Source: Streptomyces sp. NRRL S-455 (GTDB lineage: Bacteria; Actinomycetota; Actinomycetes; Streptomycetales; Streptomycetaceae). Taken from it: a stretch of 64,000 nucleotides of DNA. The position numbers and the translations under genes are program-made. Shown here piece after piece: positions 61,891-64,000 of the stretch (positions are counted from its first letter, which is position 1; each line of letters opens with the position of its first letter). The notes below the pieces were generated by a model. The model was not told the DNA's origin. It ran no database searches and saw nothing but the letters and a program-made list of their open reading frames with translations. The stretch is taken from the NCBI RefSeq assembly GCF_000717875.1, contig NZ_JOCT01000013.1:248001-312000 (forward strand), written 5' to 3'.

Positions 61891-62879
61891 TGGACCCGAC
61901 CACTGACAACGCCGGGCACACCGGGGACCCGGGCACCACCCGAGCCTCCCTGGAGGCCCTGCGCGCCGAGATCGCCAAGGCCGTGGTCGGCCAGGACCCC
62001 GCCGTCACCGGCCTCGTCGTCGCCCTGCTCTGCCGCGGCCACGTCCTCCTCGAAGGCGTCCCCGGCGTCGCCAAGACCCTCCTGGTCCGCGCCCTCGCCT
62101 CCGCCCTCGAACTCGACACCAAGCGCGTCCAGTTCACCCCCGACCTGATGCCCAGCGACGTCACCGGTTCCCTGGTCTACGACACCCGCACCGCCGAGTT
62201 CTCCTTCCAGCCCGGCCCGGTCTTCACCAACCTCCTCCTCGCCGACGAGATCAACCGCACTCCCCCCAAGACCCAGTCGTCCCTCCTGGAAGCCATGGAG
62301 GAACGCCAGGTCACCGTCGACGGCACGCCCCGCCCCCTCCCCGACCCGTTCCTGGTCGCGGCGACCCAGAACCCGGTCGAGTACGAGGGCACCTACCCCC
62401 TCCCCGAAGCCCAACTGGACCGCTTCCTCCTCAAACTCACCATCCCCCTGCCCTCCCGCCAGGACGAGATCAACGTCCTCACCCGCCACGCAGAAGGCTT
62501 CGACCCACGCGACCTCCACGCCGCCGGCGTGCGCCCCGTGGCGGGCTCGGCCGACCTGGCGGCAGCCCGCGCCGCAGTCGCCAAGACGACGGTCTCCCCG
62601 GAGATCACCGCCTACGTCGTCGACATCTGCCGCGCCACCCGCGAGTCGCCGTCCCTCACCCTCGGCGTCTCGCCCCGGGGCGCCACGGCCCTCCTGGCCA
62701 CCGCCCGCGCCTGGGCCTGGCTGACCGGCCGCGACTACGTCATCCCTGACGACGTGAAGGCCCTGGCCCTCCCCACCCTCCGCCACCGCGTCCAACTCCG
62801 CCCGGAGGCAGAAATGGAAGGCGTGACAGCCGACTCCGTCATCAACGCGATCCTCGCCCACGTCCCCGTCCCCCGCTGA
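61887..62879 (+). CDS. MoxR-family AAA+ ATPase
   Basis: 330 residues. Walker A is GVPGVAKT, Walker B LLADEINRTPPKTQSSLLEAMEE, sensor 1 VAATQNPVEYEGTYPLPEAQLDRF, and the C-terminal lid carries the sensor-2 region SPRGATALLATARAWAW. MoxR ATPases act as chaperones that mature or insert partners, usually the adjacent DUF58/VWA proteins. Here the DUF58 gene overlaps directly. The start overlaps the DUF4350 stop (ATGA). Confidence 0.94.
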   Translation: MMDPTTDNAGHTGDPGTTRASLEALRAEIAKAVVGQDPAVTGLVVALLCRGHVLLEGVPGVAKTLLVRALASALELDTKRVQFTPDLMPSDVTGSLVYDTRTAEFSFQPGPVFTNLLLADEINRTPPKTQSSLLEAMEERQVTVDGTPRPLPDPFLVAATQNPVEYEGTYPLPEAQLDRFLLKLTIPLPSRQDEINVLTRHAEGFDPRDLHAAGVRPVAGSADLAAARAAVAKTTVSPEITAYVVDICRATRESPSLTLGVSPRGATALLATARAWAWLTGRDYVIPDDVKALALPTLRHRVQLRPEAEMEGVTADSVINAILAHVPVPR

Positions 62880-64000
62880 TGGCACTCACCGGACGCGCCG
62901 CCCTCCTCGCGGCCCTGGGTTCCCTCCCCGTCGGCATCTGGGACCCCAGCTGGACGGGCATCCTGGCCGTCAACGCACCCCTGGCCGTGGCCTGCGCCTG
63001 CGACTTCGCACTGGCCGCACCGGTAGGACGCCTGGGCCTGACCCGCTCCGGCGACACGTCCGTACGTCTGGGCGACACGGCGGACGTGACCCTCACGATC
63101 ACCAACCCGTCCCGGCGGCCCCTTCGCGCCCGCCTTCGCGACGCCTGGCCCCCCAGCAGCTGGCGGCCAGGCACGGAAACGGCGGCCTCCCGCCACCGCC
63201 TCACGGTTCCTGCGGGCGAACGCCGACGCGTGACAACCCGTCTGCGCCCCACACGCCGAGGCGACCGCCAGGCCGACCGGATCACCATCCGCTCGTACGG
63301 CCCTCTCGGCCTGTTCTCCCGCCAGGGCACCCACAGAGTCCCCTGGACGGTACGCGTCCTGCCCCCGTTCACCAGCCGCAAGCACCTGCCCTCAAAACTG
63401 GCCCGCCTGCGTGAACTGGACGGCCGCACCAGCGTGCTCACCCGCGGCGAGGGCACCGAGTTCGACAGCCTGCGTGAGTACATCCCCGGCGACGACACCC
63501 GCTCCATCGACTGGCGCGCGACAGCCCGCCAGTCCGCTGTGGCGGTACGCACCTGGCGCCCGGAACGCGACCGCCACATCCTCCTGATCCTCGACACCGG
63601 CCGCACCTCGGCAGGCCGCGTGGGCGACACACCCCGCCTTGATGCCTCGATGGACGCGGCCCTGCTCCTGGCAGCCCTCGCCTCCCGCGCCGGCGACCGC
63701 GTGGACCTCCTCGCCTACGACCGGAAGACCCGCGCCCTTGTCCAGGGCCGCACCGCAGGCGACTTGCTCCCCTCTCTGGTGAGCGCGATGGCCACGCTCG
63801 AACCCGAGCTCGTCGAGACGGACGCGCGAGGCCTCACGGCCACAGCCCTGCGCACGTCCCCCCGCCGTTCCCTGATCGTCTTCCTGAGCACGTTGGACGC
63901 GGCCCCGGTCGAGGAAGGCCTTCTGCCTGTCCTGTCCCAGCTCACCCAGCGCCACACGGTCCTGCTGGCAGCGGTGGCAGACCCGCACATCGCGGACATG
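62879..64000 (+). CDS. DUF58 protein, cut by window end
   Basis: The first 374 codons are visible. Two N-terminal hydrophobic segments are followed by a beta-rich region (VRLGDTADVTLTITNPSRRPLRARL). The DUF58 signature is GTEFDSLREYIPGDDTRSIDWRATARQ, and a VWA-like fold follows (ILLILDTGRTSAGRV; ALLLAALASRAGDRVDLLAYD). DUF58 proteins are the usual partners of MoxR ATPases. ATG at 62879 overlaps the moxR stop (TGATG). The C-terminus lies beyond the window. Confidence 0.92.
   Translation, partial: MALTGRAALLAALGSLPVGIWDPSWTGILAVNAPLAVACACDFALAAPVGRLGLTRSGDTSVRLGDTADVTLTITNPSRRPLRARLRDAWPPSSWRPGTETAASRHRLTVPAGERRRVTTRLRPTRRGDRQADRITIRSYGPLGLFSRQGTHRVPWTVRVLPPFTSRKHLPSKLARLRELDGRTSVLTRGEGTEFDSLREYIPGDDTRSIDWRATARQSAVAVRTWRPERDRHILLILDTGRTSAGRVGDTPRLDASMDAALLLAALASRAGDRVDLLAYDRKTRALVQGRTAGDLLPSLVSAMATLEPELVETDARGLTATALRTSPRRSLIVFLSTLDAAPVEEGLLPVLSQLTQRHTVLLAAVADPHIADM

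Overview
The window is a high-GC actinobacterial chromosome segment, almost certainly Streptomyces. Codon third positions are nearly all G/C, GTG starts are common, and the gene order matches what I remember of the S. coelicolor prfB-pkaB-pkaA ... secA ... lpqB-mtrB-mtrA region (about SCO2972 to SCO3019). That synteny is recalled, not computed. I saw no rRNA, tRNA, CRISPR array, transposase or prophage. It reads as core chromosome with a large, partly duplicated cell-envelope locus in the middle.

Layout. 1-5467 (minus strand): a sortase-type LAETG surface protein cut by the window edge, peptide release factor 2, and two membrane Ser/Thr kinases (PkaB, PkaA). 5829-9686: a divergent FHA protein with EccC/EssC-like ATPase architecture but altered Walker motifs. 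9872-13547: a carbohydrate ABC importer (lipoprotein plus two permeases).

13678-36110 is a cell-wall glycopolymer locus. It holds four proteins that fuse a GT2 glycosyltransferase to a TagF-like (CDP-glycerol glycerophosphotransferase family) domain, two TarS-like GT2 enzymes, three polytopic GT-C-like membrane proteins (one AftB-like), galE, a TetR regulator, and a TagGH-type polymer exporter. An Ohr/OhrR peroxide-defence pair sits inside it. The most striking observation is complementary motif loss in the four fusions: two keep GT2 motifs but have Gln in place of the TagF His, and two keep the TagF His but have damaged GT2 motifs.

36202-49217: the very large NAD-dependent glutamate dehydrogenase, a HAD-like protein, two small actinobacterial conserved proteins, SecA, an acetyltransferase and an AlkX/YcaQ-type DNA glycosylase. 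Two intergenic regions here carry copies of an interspersed repeat. 49237-58432 (minus strand): mtnA, then mtrA-mtrB-lpqB, comF, long-form hpf and an orphan LuxR-type response regulator, all in one direction. Two perfect DnaA-box-like sites precede comF. 58573-64000 (plus strand): a tightly overlapping operon of a proline-rich membrane protein, DUF4129, DUF4350, MoxR ATPase and a DUF58 protein cut by the window end.

The window is dominated by envelope biology: surface anchoring, eukaryotic-type kinase signalling, teichoic-acid-like polymer synthesis and export, protein secretion and the MtrAB envelope regulator. Functions are inferred from motifs. Start codons were chosen from ribosome-binding sites, overlaps and family N-termini.
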